This document shows positions 52,714 to 62,900 of a stretch of DNA of 64,000 nt, in pieces. The translations under genes and the position numbers were made by a program. Positions within the stretch are counted from its first letter, which is position 1; each line of letters opens with the position of its first letter. The stretch is from JAYEPK01 sp048569615 (GTDB taxonomy: Archaea > Thermoplasmatota > Penumbrarchaeia > Penumbrarchaeales > Penumbrarchaeaceae): assembly GCA_048569615.1 (NCBI GenBank), contig JBLIRK010000005.1, positions 1 through 64,000 on the forward strand, read 5' to 3'. The notes under the pieces were generated by a model. It was not told where the DNA came from. It made no database searches and saw nothing but the letters and a program-made list of their open reading frames with translations.

Positions 52714-55700
52714 TCACCTTCTGAATACCGCATCGTATCCCTTCACCGCCCACATCGAGGAGGCGATGCCTATTACGAGGGAGGCCAGAAGAAAACCTCC
52801 GGGGATCAGGATTATGGGTGCCGCCATATCGGGGGTCAGGAAGGCAGAATCGGACATGGTGAAAAAGACGAGTGCTCCCGCCGCCGATCCCGCAATCGCA
52901 CCTAGCAGAGCGATCATGAAGACCGCCAGGTTCTCCAGCAGGAAATACATGACGGATCTTCCTTTGGGGGCCCCTATTGTCCTCAGCAGGGAGATCTCCT
53001 TTCTCATGTCCACGGCCCTCGCATGGGTGAAAACAACAGCCGAGGCGAGGGAGAGTATCACGCCCAGCAAGAGGAAGTCCCGGAACAGGTAAAGGTACGA
53101 GAGCTCGTACCTGGCATTTTCCAGGGCAAGGTCCCTGACCGGCGTTATCAGGGGAGAGAAATCCTCGAAGATCCCCTCAACGGCTTCCTTGCCCCCTCCG
53201 TTCGCCCTGACTAGGAAATAATCCGGTGCGGCCGTGGAGGGGAAGAGGTCCTTCAGAAAGGTAGAAGAGAGAACGAAGCTCCCGGTGAACACGGAGGACT
53301 CCAGGACACCCACGACAACAAGGGTCACCCTCTCTCCGTTCTCGGTGTCCAGCTTGAACTCCGAACCCAGCTTCTCGTAGTATATCCATGCAAGTGTGTT
53401 CTGATCCACGAGGATGGGTATCCTTCCGTCGATCTTCGAATGGAGCATCTCCCAAGCTTCCTTATCGCTTCCCATGCCCTTTCTTCTCTCCATAAGCCCG
53501 AAGCCCGATACGTTCGAGAAGCCCTCCCGGACACCAAGGAGCCTGGGAGGATAGACGGCATTGACGTTGGAGCAGGTCCCCCCCTCCGAGCCGACGGAGA
53601 GCAAGGATTCAACATCCATTGCTCCGGACCGCAGCTCTCCCCTGAAGGGAACCGGGAGCTCCACCACGTAATCGAATCCGCCCCCGTAATCGCCTATCCC
53701 ATCCTCCGCATCCGCTTCTAGCATGGCACCGATAACGGTCAGTGAGAGTGAAATGGTGAGAGCCATGGCAAGGATGGAGATGGTAAGCGGATGCTTCCTC
53801 GGCCTTCTCGTGATATTGGCGCTCACAATGAGAAGCAGATCGCTTCTTCTGGACACCCTTGACGCAATAAGGTAGATAAGGAGAGCGGTCCCGGCTGAAA
53901 ACACGATGGAGCCCAGTGTGAACAATAGTCCCTTCGCATAGATATCATCGGAACCGGAGCCAGACACAAGCAGGGCAATACCAATTATGATGGATGCCCC
54001 CGAAGCTCCGAAGTGGAGAAGCCTGCCTCTCATTGTCGGGCTTCCCACGGAGATGTCCTCTTCCCTCAGGTTGACCGCGGGAACACTGCCGGTCTCCCTC
54101 CAGACCGCAATGAGGGACAGGACCATGGATGAGATCACTCCGATCGATATCGAGATGAGGACAGTGCCTGCCGAGACCGAGAAGGGGACGGAGGAGTTCT
54201 CAACGGAATCAGACCAGGCCGAGGAGAGCCCCGCGTTCAGGACGAAGGAGAATACGAATCCCACCGGCAGTCCGATAAGGCTTCCCGCCACGATGCTCCA
54301 GGCGGATTCGACCAAGGCCGCCTGGAACAGCCCTCTCCTTCCGGCCCCTATCGAGCGGAGTATCCCCCACTCATGTGACCGTCTAGCCGCCATATCCTTG
54401 ATCACGGCATACAGCGTAAGGAGGGCACCGGCGATCATTACCGTTCCGAATGAAAGGAACATTCCCGGAAAGATGAGCATGGCGCGGGATGATTCCAGAG
54501 CCCTTTCCCGGACGGGGACCAGGCTGATACCCATCGAAGAGTGGTCAAGCCCGTCCCCAATATTATCTAATTCTCCTTGGACATCCTCTCCCCGGACCAA
54601 GAGAGCGTTTGAATCACCGTAGCTTCCCGCCCACATCTCCCTTGCGTCCTCCAGGCTCACGAAGCATTTTGGGGTTGTCCTGTAAATGTCCCAGTATTCG
54701 AGGTCTGCCTCCCCGAGAGAATCGAGGTCTAGGTCGAATGATGGATCCCACTCGTTGCAGGACGGGGCATCAGTCACCCCCTCGATCGGGGGCAGGAATC
54801 CCGGCTCCATACCGATTCCGGTCATGTTGTAGACGGCGGCGACCCTGAACGTCCTTTCCTCCTCCCGCAGCTCCCCGAGGAGGGTCACCTTCCTGTAGGA
54901 GACCACGATATCATCACCGATGGAAAGCCCCATCCTTTCGGCGGTCCAGTTGTTGACCGCTATTTCGCCGGTTCCCGGCAGGGGGCCGGATCCTTGAGGT
55001 CCAATCATCTCGAGCTCCTCCATCAGACCGGGCCGGACCCCGGAGACAACGGAATACGAGAGCTCCCCGTTCCCGGATGCCAGTGAATCAACGAAATACG
55101 AGAGCGAGAGCCCTTCATTCCCTTCTTCCGTCAGGTCCGTCTCGTCGAAGAACAGGCCGTCGCTGTAGATGAAGGAGCCTCCGCTGGATAGGGATCCCAC
55201 CACCCTGAAGCCCGCCTCATCTAGACCCACGGCGTCGTCAAGAAGGGACATTATGGAATCCATGATCTTTCCCGAGCCGCCGTCCGATACGGTATCTATC
55301 AGTACCGTGTTCACCTTCCCGACGATCCCCAGCCTCTCCTGAACGAGTCCGATATCGACCACCAGGATCGGCTCCACCTTTGCGAGGGAATCCGTCCTGA
55401 ACCTTCCGATACCCCGGTTCTCGATCACAGCCTCCACCGTAAGGTTCAGGGTGATCCTGTCGGACCTGTCAAAACCGAGAAGGCTCTCCTCCCTGGTGGA
55501 AAAGGAGGGTACCGATATCCTGATGCCTCCGCCGCTGCCCTCTTCCAATTTCTTCGAGAGCTCCCTGTTGACGTAGCACCCGTACCTCGGTGGAGCACCC
55601 AAGTTATCGGATGATTCCGCCTCTACGGCACCCAGCATTTCTAGGTCGTCGTCATCGACGGCCATCAACTTGATGCCGACCGACGATCCCCCTTCCAATT

Positions 55701-56091
55701 CAGTCCCGATTCCATCGAGGAGGATCAGCGAGCAGAATGAGTCCACACCCTCGATATCCCCTATTCCTGCCCTTTCCATGAGGGCCTCCGGGACGTACCC
55801 CGGGGCCGAGATCATGATGTCAACGCCGGACAGGTTTGCAGCGGTGTTCTCCTCCACCATCTTCAGAAGGCCGTCGCCGACCGAGAGGGATGCAAGGAAT
55901 ATGCCTACCAGAAGAGCAACAGGAAGCCCCCTGGCTATACCGGGGCCGAGAGACCGCATTGCGAATTTCATGCCAACGCCCGAAGCCGCTCTGCCCTGCC
56001 TTGTCAGCGATCCCGCGATCGCCATAATGAAAAGAAGGAATACCGCGGCGGAAATCGTAAGGATCGGTATCCAGCCCGGCACCAACTCCAT
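52714..56091 (-). CDS. FtsX/MacB-type ABC transporter permease
   Basis: 1125 residues from ATG 56091, which lies about 24 bases from a TATA-like GGATATATCC, so it is probably leaderless; the reading from 56121 starts inside the promoter. Membrane helices near residues 8-27 and 60-80, then a large outside domain (about 85-545), a first FtsX unit (about 550-680), further helices near 725-750 and 785-815, a second outside domain, and a second FtsX unit (about 1010-1120). This two-unit layout is that of MacB/LolE-like or very large FtsX-family permeases used for lipoprotein or peptide transport and for envelope signalling. No ABC ATPase gene is in the window. Confidence 0.83.
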   Translation of the reverse strand: MELVPGWIPILTISAAVFLLFIMAIAGSLTRQGRAASGVGMKFAMRSLGPGIARGLPVALLVGIFLASLSVGDGLLKMVEENTAANLSGVDIMISAPGYVPEALMERAGIGDIEGVDSFCSLILLDGIGTELEGGSSVGIKLMAVDDDDLEMLGAVEAESSDNLGAPPRYGCYVNRELSKKLEEGSGGGIRISVPSFSTREESLLGFDRSDRITLNLTVEAVIENRGIGRFRTDSLAKVEPILVVDIGLVQERLGIVGKVNTVLIDTVSDGGSGKIMDSIMSLLDDAVGLDEAGFRVVGSLSSGGSFIYSDGLFFDETDLTEEGNEGLSLSYFVDSLASGNGELSYSVVSGVRPGLMEELEMIGPQGSGPLPGTGEIAVNNWTAERMGLSIGDDIVVSYRKVTLLGELREEERTFRVAAVYNMTGIGMEPGFLPPIEGVTDAPSCNEWDPSFDLDLDSLGEADLEYWDIYRTTPKCFVSLEDAREMWAGSYGDSNALLVRGEDVQGELDNIGDGLDHSSMGISLVPVRERALESSRAMLIFPGMFLSFGTVMIAGALLTLYAVIKDMAARRSHEWGILRSIGAGRRGLFQAALVESAWSIVAGSLIGLPVGFVFSFVLNAGLSSAWSDSVENSSVPFSVSAGTVLISISIGVISSMVLSLIAVWRETGSVPAVNLREEDISVGSPTMRGRLLHFGASGASIIIGIALLVSGSGSDDIYAKGLLFTLGSIVFSAGTALLIYLIASRVSRRSDLLLIVSANITRRPRKHPLTISILAMALTISLSLTVIGAMLEADAEDGIGDYGGGFDYVVELPVPFRGELRSGAMDVESLLSVGSEGGTCSNVNAVYPPRLLGVREGFSNVSGFGLMERRKGMGSDKEAWEMLHSKIDGRIPILVDQNTLAWIYYEKLGSEFKLDTENGERVTLVVVGVLESSVFTGSFVLSSTFLKDLFPSTAAPDYFLVRANGGGKEAVEGIFEDFSPLITPVRDLALENARYELSYLYLFRDFLLLGVILSLASAVVFTHARAVDMRKEISLLRTIGAPKGRSVMYFLLENLAVFMIALLGAIAGSAAGALVFFTMSDSAFLTPDMAAPIILIPGGFLLASLVIGIASSMWAVKGYDAVFRR

Positions 56092-56110
56092 GTTTTTCAA
56101 TCGGCAAGCG

Positions 56111-56120
56111 GATATATCCA
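56111..56120 (-). promoter_or_regulatory. TATA-like element for the permease gene
   Basis: Minus-strand GATATATCC centred about 24 bases before ATG 56091. Predicts a leaderless transcript for the permease and second PQQ propeller. Confidence 0.5.
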
Positions 56121-56234
56121 ATTTGGGGAAATGGCGGTAAGCAGGATGTATTATTCAGTAATCATGAACTGCTGGCCATTGAAAGCACCCCTTTCCAAGA
56201 GATTCAACGAAGAGTGTAGGAACTCTTGAAAATC

Positions 56235-56246
56235 GTTATATATAAG
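56235..56246 (+). promoter_or_regulatory. TATA box for the acyl-CoA dehydrogenase-Etf operon
   Basis: Plus-strand GTTATATATAAG, the clearest TATA box of the window. A transcript start near 56270 leaves a leader of about 60 bases before ATG 56329. Together with the element near 56115 it makes a divergent promoter region. Confidence 0.55.
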
Positions 56247-56328
56247 TGATGATTACAACGGCAATCCGCCCCTGAGCCTTTCGCCGGAAGTGAAATGTTC
56301 ATTTTGGGGTGAAGAGAGCCGTGGGACC

Positions 56329-57987
56329 ATGACGGGATTCGAAAGGGAGACAAGGGAACTGATCCTTGAGAGCATCAGGGAATATGCCAGGAGGAACCTC
56401 TCGGAGGAGAGGCTCCTCGAGGTGGACGAGAACGGCCTGTTCCCGGCCGAGGACCTGAGAAAGATGTACGAGCACGACGAGCTCGGCATACACCTGCTCC
56501 TGATACCAAGGGAGTACGGAGGTCTGGGAGCTTCAAATTACGATGCTTACAGGGTCTGCGAGTTCCTGGCAAGGATAGACCTCGGTATAGCCACCGGCAT
56601 ATTCGCCACCTTCCTGGGCCTCGATCCCATCAGGGTCGGAGGCACACCGGAGCAGAAGGAGAAATGGATGAGGATGGTGGCGGACCGGAACCTCCTTGTG
56701 GCCTATGCCGCCACCGAGGCCGAGGCAGGCTCGGACCTGGGGGCCCTGAAAACCAAAGCGGTCAGGGTGGTTGAGGACGGCAAGCTTGCAGGCTACCGGA
56801 TCAGCGGATCGAAGCAGTGGATATCCAACGGCGGGATAGCCGATATCTATCTTGTCCTCGCCCTGGTGGAGAACGGCGTCAGCTGGTTCATAGTCCCAGG
56901 CGATGCCGAAGGCTTGATAAAGGGCTCCCCCGAGGACAAGCACGGGATCAGGGCCGCCGACACCGTTGCCTTCACCATGGACGATGTCTTCGTCCCCGCG
57001 GAGAACCTTGTAGGGGAAGTTGAAGGCCTCGGCCTGTCACAGGCCCAGGCCGTATTCGGATATACCAGACTGATGGTCGCGGCCTTCGGACTTGGAGCGG
57101 GATCGGAGGCCCTTGAAAGGGCTGTGAGATATTCCCAGGACAGGGTGCAGGCCGGAAGCCCGCTGTGCGACAAGCAGGGCTACACCCACAAGCTTATAGT
57201 ACCCCATGCAGTGAAACTTGCAGCCGCAAGGGCCTACATCGAGCATGTGGCCCACCTGCTGGACGAGGGGAGCGAGGACCTCCAGACTGAAGGGGCGATT
57301 GCGAAGTATTTCTCCACCAATGCTGGAAATGGAGCGGCCGAGGACGCCATTCAGGCCCTCGGCGGTTACGGCTACGTCAGGGAATACATGGTGGAGAAGA
57401 TAAAGCGGGACGTCAAGATAACCCAGATATACGAGGGGACCAACGAGATAATGGAGATGACCATTGCCAGGAACCGGTGGCAGGACCATCTCAAGAGCAG
57501 GTCCACGTATTATCACGACCTGTCCAGGGAGATGCGGGACCTGCATGAGAAGTCCCCGTCCGTCGGGGCCTCCCAGATGGCCCAGGCCCTGGACGCCTTG
57601 AACGTAATATTCGAGAGGTGCAAGAGGCAGAAGCTCACGAGGAACCAGCATACGCTGTTCAAGCTGGGCGAGCTCTCCGCAGAAGCCGAGGTTTCGATGA
57701 TATTCTGCAGAACAGCGGCTCTTGACCGATACAGTGAGGCCTTCCCGTACGACAGAGAGATGATGAGGGCCATGTCGAGGATACAGGCAAGATGGGCGGC
57801 CCACAGGATCGTCCACGAGGGCATCGAGCTCGTTCTCGGCGGGGGGAGCGGCGATGTCTCCTCGATGCTTGAGGAGACCGGACTCGAATCCATTATCTCG
57901 GCCCAGAGGGGCCTCCTCCAGGACATGGACCTTGTCGCTACCATGATCAAGGATGTGTACAGGTCCAGGGCAGGTGGTGCCAAATGA
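56329..57987 (+). CDS. Acyl-CoA dehydrogenase with C-terminal extension
   Basis: 552 residues, longer than the usual 380-400. FAD-dependent alpha-beta dehydrogenation of acyl-CoA. Seen: IPREYGGLGASNYDAYRVCE, the FAD/substrate motif YAATEAEAGSDLGALKTKA, KQWISNGGIADIYLVLA, QALGGYGYVREYMVEK and the catalytic Glu in QIYEGTNEIMEM. The extra C-terminal 150 residues (from about 400; ASQMAQALDALNVIFERCKR, EAEVSMIFCRTAALDRYSE) recall the extension of VLCAD/ACAD9-type enzymes. ATG 56329 is chosen by alignment with the family N-terminus; GTG 56290 is possible. It overlaps etfB by ATGA, its electron acceptor. Confidence 0.9.
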   Translation: MTGFERETRELILESIREYARRNLSEERLLEVDENGLFPAEDLRKMYEHDELGIHLLLIPREYGGLGASNYDAYRVCEFLARIDLGIATGIFATFLGLDPIRVGGTPEQKEKWMRMVADRNLLVAYAATEAEAGSDLGALKTKAVRVVEDGKLAGYRISGSKQWISNGGIADIYLVLALVENGVSWFIVPGDAEGLIKGSPEDKHGIRAADTVAFTMDDVFVPAENLVGEVEGLGLSQAQAVFGYTRLMVAAFGLGAGSEALERAVRYSQDRVQAGSPLCDKQGYTHKLIVPHAVKLAAARAYIEHVAHLLDEGSEDLQTEGAIAKYFSTNAGNGAAEDAIQALGGYGYVREYMVEKIKRDVKITQIYEGTNEIMEMTIARNRWQDHLKSRSTYYHDLSREMRDLHEKSPSVGASQMAQALDALNVIFERCKRQKLTRNQHTLFKLGELSAEAEVSMIFCRTAALDRYSEAFPYDREMMRAMSRIQARWAAHRIVHEGIELVLGGGSGDVSSMLEETGLESIISAQRGLLQDMDLVATMIKDVYRSRAGGAK

Positions 57988-58784
57988 GGTTCCTGGTGCT
58001 CGTTAAACAGGTGCCTGACACAACCGAGGTGAGGATAGATCCCAAGACCAATACCCTGATCAGGGAGGGCGTTGAGAGCATAATGAATCCCTACGACCAG
58101 TTCGCGCTCGAGGAAGCTCTAAGGCTCAAGGCCTCCAGGGAGGATGTCAGGGTCACGGTTCTTTCAATGGGCCCGCCCCAGGCAAGAAGGGTGCTCCTGA
58201 AGGCCCTTGCCCTGGGAGCGGACGATGCCGTGCTCCTTTCCGACAGGGCATTTGCGGGCTCTGACACCTGGGCTACATCCGTGGCCATTTCCAAGGCTAT
58301 TAGGAAGATGGGAAAGGCGGATGTTGTATTCTGCGGGCTCCAGGCCATAGACGGGGACACCGCCCAGGTGGGACCAGAAACTGCCCAGCTGCTCGGGATT
58401 CCCCAGATAACATACGCGGAATCCGTCGAGGTCGAAAGCGGGAGCATCAGGGCAAGACAGCAGACGGAAGAGGGAGTAAGGATCTTGAAATGCATGATGC
58501 CGGTTCTCGTCACTTGCGTTCCTCCTCCTTCCTTTATGCCCAGGATCGCTCCCTTGAAGGGCATCGTCGAGGCCGGTGATAAGCCCTACGAGGTCTGGGA
58601 CATAAGACACATTGAAGGAGATCCGGCCGAGGTCGGTTTAAAGGGCTCCCCCACCCAGGTGAAAAGGACCTATTCCCCACCCGCCAGAGGTGGTGTCATG
58701 ATTGTCGAAGGCTCTCCCAGGGAAGCGGCAGCCAGACTTGCAGGCATCCTTTTCGATCGCAAGCTCATAGGGGAGGTGAGGTAG
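57984..58784 (+). CDS. etfB: Electron transfer flavoprotein beta subunit
   Basis: 266 residues. Starts with LVLVKQVPDTTEVRIDPKT and NPYDQFALEEALRLK, followed by VTVLSMGPPQARRVLLKALALGADDAVLLSDRAFAGSDTWATS (in part: the typical EtfB run) and FCGLQAIDGDTAQVGPETAQLLGIPQ. Works as a heterodimer with EtfA, taking electrons from the acyl-CoA dehydrogenase. The ATG overlaps the dehydrogenase stop, and the etfA start follows its stop directly. Confidence 0.94.
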   Translation: MRFLVLVKQVPDTTEVRIDPKTNTLIREGVESIMNPYDQFALEEALRLKASREDVRVTVLSMGPPQARRVLLKALALGADDAVLLSDRAFAGSDTWATSVAISKAIRKMGKADVVFCGLQAIDGDTAQVGPETAQLLGIPQITYAESVEVESGSIRARQQTEEGVRILKCMMPVLVTCVPPPSFMPRIAPLKGIVEAGDKPYEVWDIRHIEGDPAEVGLKGSPTQVKRTYSPPARGGVMIVEGSPREAAARLAGILFDRKLIGEVR

Positions 58785-59975
58785 ATGGGGATCAGGATTG
58801 ACGATGACAGGTGCGTGGGATGCCGGGTCTGCGTTCCGACATGCCCCTTTTCAGCGATAGGCATGGAGGACGGCAAGGCCGTGATCGGTCCCGAATGCAC
58901 CATATGCGGGACCTGCGTGGACCACTGCAAGTTCGGCGCCATTATACTAGACGAGAAACCTGAGGTAAAGGCGGACCTGTCCGGCCACAGCGGGGTATGG
59001 GTCTTCTGCGAGGTGAGGGGAGCGAGATTGATGTCATCCGCACTGGAGCTGCTGACAAGGGCCAGGAAGATAGCCGGTGAGCTTGACCAGAAGGTCAGCG
59101 CGGTTCTTATGGGGAATGGTGTCTCGAAGCACATCTCCACACTATCCGCCTACGGTGCCGAGAAAATTTACATCGCGGATTCCGTCCATATCGAGGAATA
59201 TCTCACCGAGAAATATGGCCCAATCGTATCGAGGCTGATAAGCGAGTATCATCCATCGATCGTGATCTTCCCGGCATCCAGTACGGGAAGGGACCTGGCC
59301 CCTAGGGTCGCGGCCTCCATCGGTACGGGGCTCACGGCCGACTGTACGGACCTATTGGTATCGGACGGCATGCTGGTCCAGTCCAGGCCCGCGTTCGGCG
59401 GTAACATAATGGCGGATATTCTCGCCCCCGAGCACAGGCCGCAGATGGCCACCGTGCGCCCCAACGTCTTCAGGGCGGAGGAGCTTAAGGATGGAGGCAG
59501 GCAGCCCGAGGTCGTCAATGTCCCGGTGGATATAAGGGAGGATGATGTAAAGGTGAAGATCCTCGATATCATAAGGACCTCTGCATCCGCGGGAAAAGGT
59601 ATCGAGGAGGCGGACATAGTCATTTCCGGCGGCGGGGCCATGGGTTCCGCCGAGAATTTCAGGATCCTCGAGGAGTTCGCGGAACAGGTGGGCGGGGCAG
59701 TCGGAGCATCCAGGGCCGCCGTGGATGCTGGATGGAGGCCGCGGTCGGACCAGGTGGGCCAGACCGGGAAGACGATATCACCCAGGCTGTACATCGCCTG
59801 CGGCATCTCCGGAAAGGTCCAGCACCAGGTGGGAATGAAGGGCTCCAAGGTCATCGTGGCCGTGAACAAGGACCCCACCGCGCCGATATTCAGGATAGCG
59901 GATTACGGGATAGTCGGCGATCTGTTCCAGGTAGTTCCGGCACTCACTGAAGAGGTCAGAAGGCTCCTGAAATGA
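58785..59975 (+). CDS. etfA: Electron transfer flavoprotein alpha subunit fused to an N-terminal two-cluster ferredoxin
   Basis: 396 residues. Residues 1-60 are a ferredoxin with two cluster motifs: DRCVGCRVCVPTCPFSAI and PECTICGTCVDHCKFGAI. The rest is EtfA: ISEYHPSIVIFPASSTGRDLAPRVAASIG, then the FAD-binding C-terminus with VSGGGAMGSAENFRIL-like text, GASRAAVDAGWRPRSDQVGQ, TGKTISPRLYIACGISGKVQH and VAVNKDPTAPIFRIADYGIVGDL. Ferredoxin-fused EtfA occurs in electron-bifurcating Etf complexes of anaerobes. GAGGTGAGGTAG directly before the ATG supplies the SD. Confidence 0.93.
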   Translation: MGIRIDDDRCVGCRVCVPTCPFSAIGMEDGKAVIGPECTICGTCVDHCKFGAIILDEKPEVKADLSGHSGVWVFCEVRGARLMSSALELLTRARKIAGELDQKVSAVLMGNGVSKHISTLSAYGAEKIYIADSVHIEEYLTEKYGPIVSRLISEYHPSIVIFPASSTGRDLAPRVAASIGTGLTADCTDLLVSDGMLVQSRPAFGGNIMADILAPEHRPQMATVRPNVFRAEELKDGGRQPEVVNVPVDIREDDVKVKILDIIRTSASAGKGIEEADIVISGGGAMGSAENFRILEEFAEQVGGAVGASRAAVDAGWRPRSDQVGQTGKTISPRLYIACGISGKVQHQVGMKGSKVIVAVNKDPTAPIFRIADYGIVGDLFQVVPALTEEVRRLLK

Positions 59976-59986
59976 GAAGGTTCCCC

Positions 59987-62900
59987 TCAGGATGATCTCG
60001 CCCTCTTCCTGGCGAATAGGAAATAGATGGAGGAGGCTGCCAGGAAGGATGCTACCAGAAATATCAGTATCCAGACGAACAAAGGTATTCCTCCGTCATC
60101 TTCCTTCCAGTCCGGGTGGGAGGATGACCTCTTAGGATCCGTGCTGTCGTCGTTTCCCGGATCCCTGTCCATTCCCAGGTATTCCTCGTAGTTCGTGTAG
60201 CCGTCCCCGTCCGGATCTTGGTCAGAATCGAAGGTGAAGGGGTCGAACCCTTGCCCGTATTCCCAGAGATCGGGGATCCCGTCCCGGTCCGAATCCGTGT
60301 AGGCAGTGATGAAATTGATCTCCTTCTCTATCTCCGCAATGTTCCCTGCCGCATCCACGACACTGAACATCAACCTCCATATTCCGGGCCTTGCATCATT
60401 GGTGTCCAGGGAGATATCGAAGGAGCCTGTACCCGGATCTTGCGCCTGCCACGAATCTCCGTTCGATACTACGGAGAGTCCGTCGATCTCGTGGTCGTCC
60501 TCGACCTCGATACGGATGGAGAGCTTTTCACCGATCAACGAAAACTCAGGCAGGTCGGTGAAGATGATGACGGGTGGCGATACATCGACGAAGATGCTCC
60601 ATGCCACAGTGGTCCGATGACCCACGATATCCGTTATTACTGCCTCGACCATGTTCTCACCCTCTCCGAGGTCCTCCGCGGGCGAGATGGTCATCTCAAA
60701 GAGGTCCACGTCAAGGTACCTTGTGGCATCCATCTCTACCTCCCCGTTAAATGTGATGCCTATGGAGGAGATCCCCGTGTCATCCGTGACCTGGAATACA
60801 AGGTCCAACAGGCTCTCCCTGTTGACCGCCAAATCCGTTGGAGCGCCTTTGAGATCGACATCCGGGTATGTCCCATCAAGATAGACCTCCACTGTCCCCC
60901 TTCCGAGGTTGTCACCGCGGTCGACGGCACTGACCGCGACATCGACATATCCCGTTCCCACCGAGCTGAAATTGGTACCGAGGCTGAAGGAGAAGCTCAG
61001 GTCCTCCAGTATCGTATCAGTGATATCGATGGAGGCCGAACCGTCTATGGAGACCAGGAGCTTTTCGATGCCTGATGGATCGTAGAGCTTTCCGGAGAGG
61101 TCTATGTTTTCTCCCTTCCTGTGGAAGCTTCCTCCTTGGGGCGATGTGATCCTGATGATCGGAGGATCCGCGTCGGTGACCTCGAAGTCCGCCCTTCTCC
61201 CGGCCGTATTTCCGGATGGATCCTCCGCAAATACTGTCAGATAATGGTCTCCCAGGTCGAGCTTGATCGTGGGTGTCGAGAGCGACCAGTCCCTGAGGTT
61301 CTCGCCAAGCTCCACTTCCGACATGTCCCCCGAACCATCAACCGTGAAGTACATTCTCGACACCATGTGATCGTCGAAGACGGTTCCGGAGATCTCCAGC
61401 GGCTCTCCCTGCCTGGCCTTGTGCTCCGCTCCCTGGATCGAGATGCCGGGGGAGCTGTTGTCGTATACGTTAACCCGGGTCTTTACCTGGTACAGTACAC
61501 CTGAGATGTTGACCCTCGCCCAGATGTTCATGGACCCAGGTTCCACATCATCAAAGATATGGTGGAAATCCCAAGTGAAGTGGCTTGAGCCTGTGTAGTA
61601 GATATTATCCCTCATCTCCCATTCGCCGGTGTCCCCAATCCTTACCTCAACCTCCGGCTGATCATCCCTGGAATACAGCCTGCCGTTTATGATATAGCTG
61701 GATCCCAGCTCCAGTCCCTCATCCTCCGCCGGCCCGTCGATGGTGAGCCCGTTCTCGCCTATCAGGGTGACGGTAACATTGACGAGCTTTGATGTCCATT
61801 GGGAGAACTCGTTGCTGAGGATTATCCTCCAATTTGTGCCTCCGTAGAGGTAAGTCTCCAATTCGGATCCCTGGGACCTTTCCTGCAGATGAAAGCACTG
61901 GAACGGCGTCCCTGCCTGGTATGCGTTGAAGTTGAGCTCGTCGGTAATGAAGAGGTCCAGGTTCCCCGAGGTATTCCAGAGGTCGAAGCGCCCCGAGGCC
62001 ACCGGGCTGCTGCCTCTGACGATGTTGTTACCCACCTCGAAGCTGAGCCTCATCTTCACAGAGCCCGAGGCAGGCTCGATACCGCCCTGGTCGATGTATC
62101 TGGGGCTGTCGGCTTCCATCGGGAGCCGGAACCTCACCTCGTATGTCCTCCCGGCCTCGCTGCCCATGACGATCTCCCTCGGGGGCAGTATTCCGGCAGG
62201 ATCGCTCCCCAGGTCGCCGGAAGATGCCTTTCCCCAATAGTTCCTTCCGTCCCCGACCTCGATGACGAGCTTTCCGAGGTGGTCCGTTGATCCCCTTATT
62301 GTTGTTGTCTTGATATCCGGATTGTAGAAGTTCTCGGTCTGTATCTCGACGGTCGCGCCGTCAACCGGGAGCCCCGCCGAATCCACGACGGTGATGTCAA
62401 GGACGCAGATGTCGGAATATCTCGAAGTGACGGACCATGTGTAGCCGTCCCCCCTGCAGTTCCAGACCGATGAGATGGTCTTCCCCCACCCTTTCTCGTA
62501 CATCCTCGGATTGTTTATGGTACCGTCCCAGTGGTACCACTGCAGGTCCCAGAACTCGTTCCATACGTGGTCCTCCGCGGAATTCGATGTGGCAACGACA
62601 GGGATCAGAGCGGCCCTTGCGGCAGCGCTCCTCATGTCCTGGTACTCTCCGCATCTTCCGATCCCTTTTTCATAGATCCTTACCGGCTGGACTGGCCGCT
62701 CCTGGTCCGATGTGAACTGCATGGAATTCGATATCCATCCGTTAATTGCCTTGATTGCACTCAGCGTTGTGTTCTTTCCTTCAAGGGATTCGCTCAGGAG
62801 GGGCTGTCCGGTCTTGTTGTGGACGAAGAACCATTCTCTCCAGTATTTTCCCCCCGGAGGCGGAACTCCGTAGTTCCTGTCGAAGGGCGGGTCGCTGGTG

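Noticed and set aside
42559..56091. Idea that the redox region is a nitrous-oxide-reductase (nos) cluster, because of polyferredoxin, propellers, permease and lipoprotein
   Set aside because: No copper-ligand motifs of NosZ or cupredoxin domain are present, and the polyferredoxin lacks the NosR FMN-binding domain. ATPase and double-cubane-like genes are not part of nos clusters.
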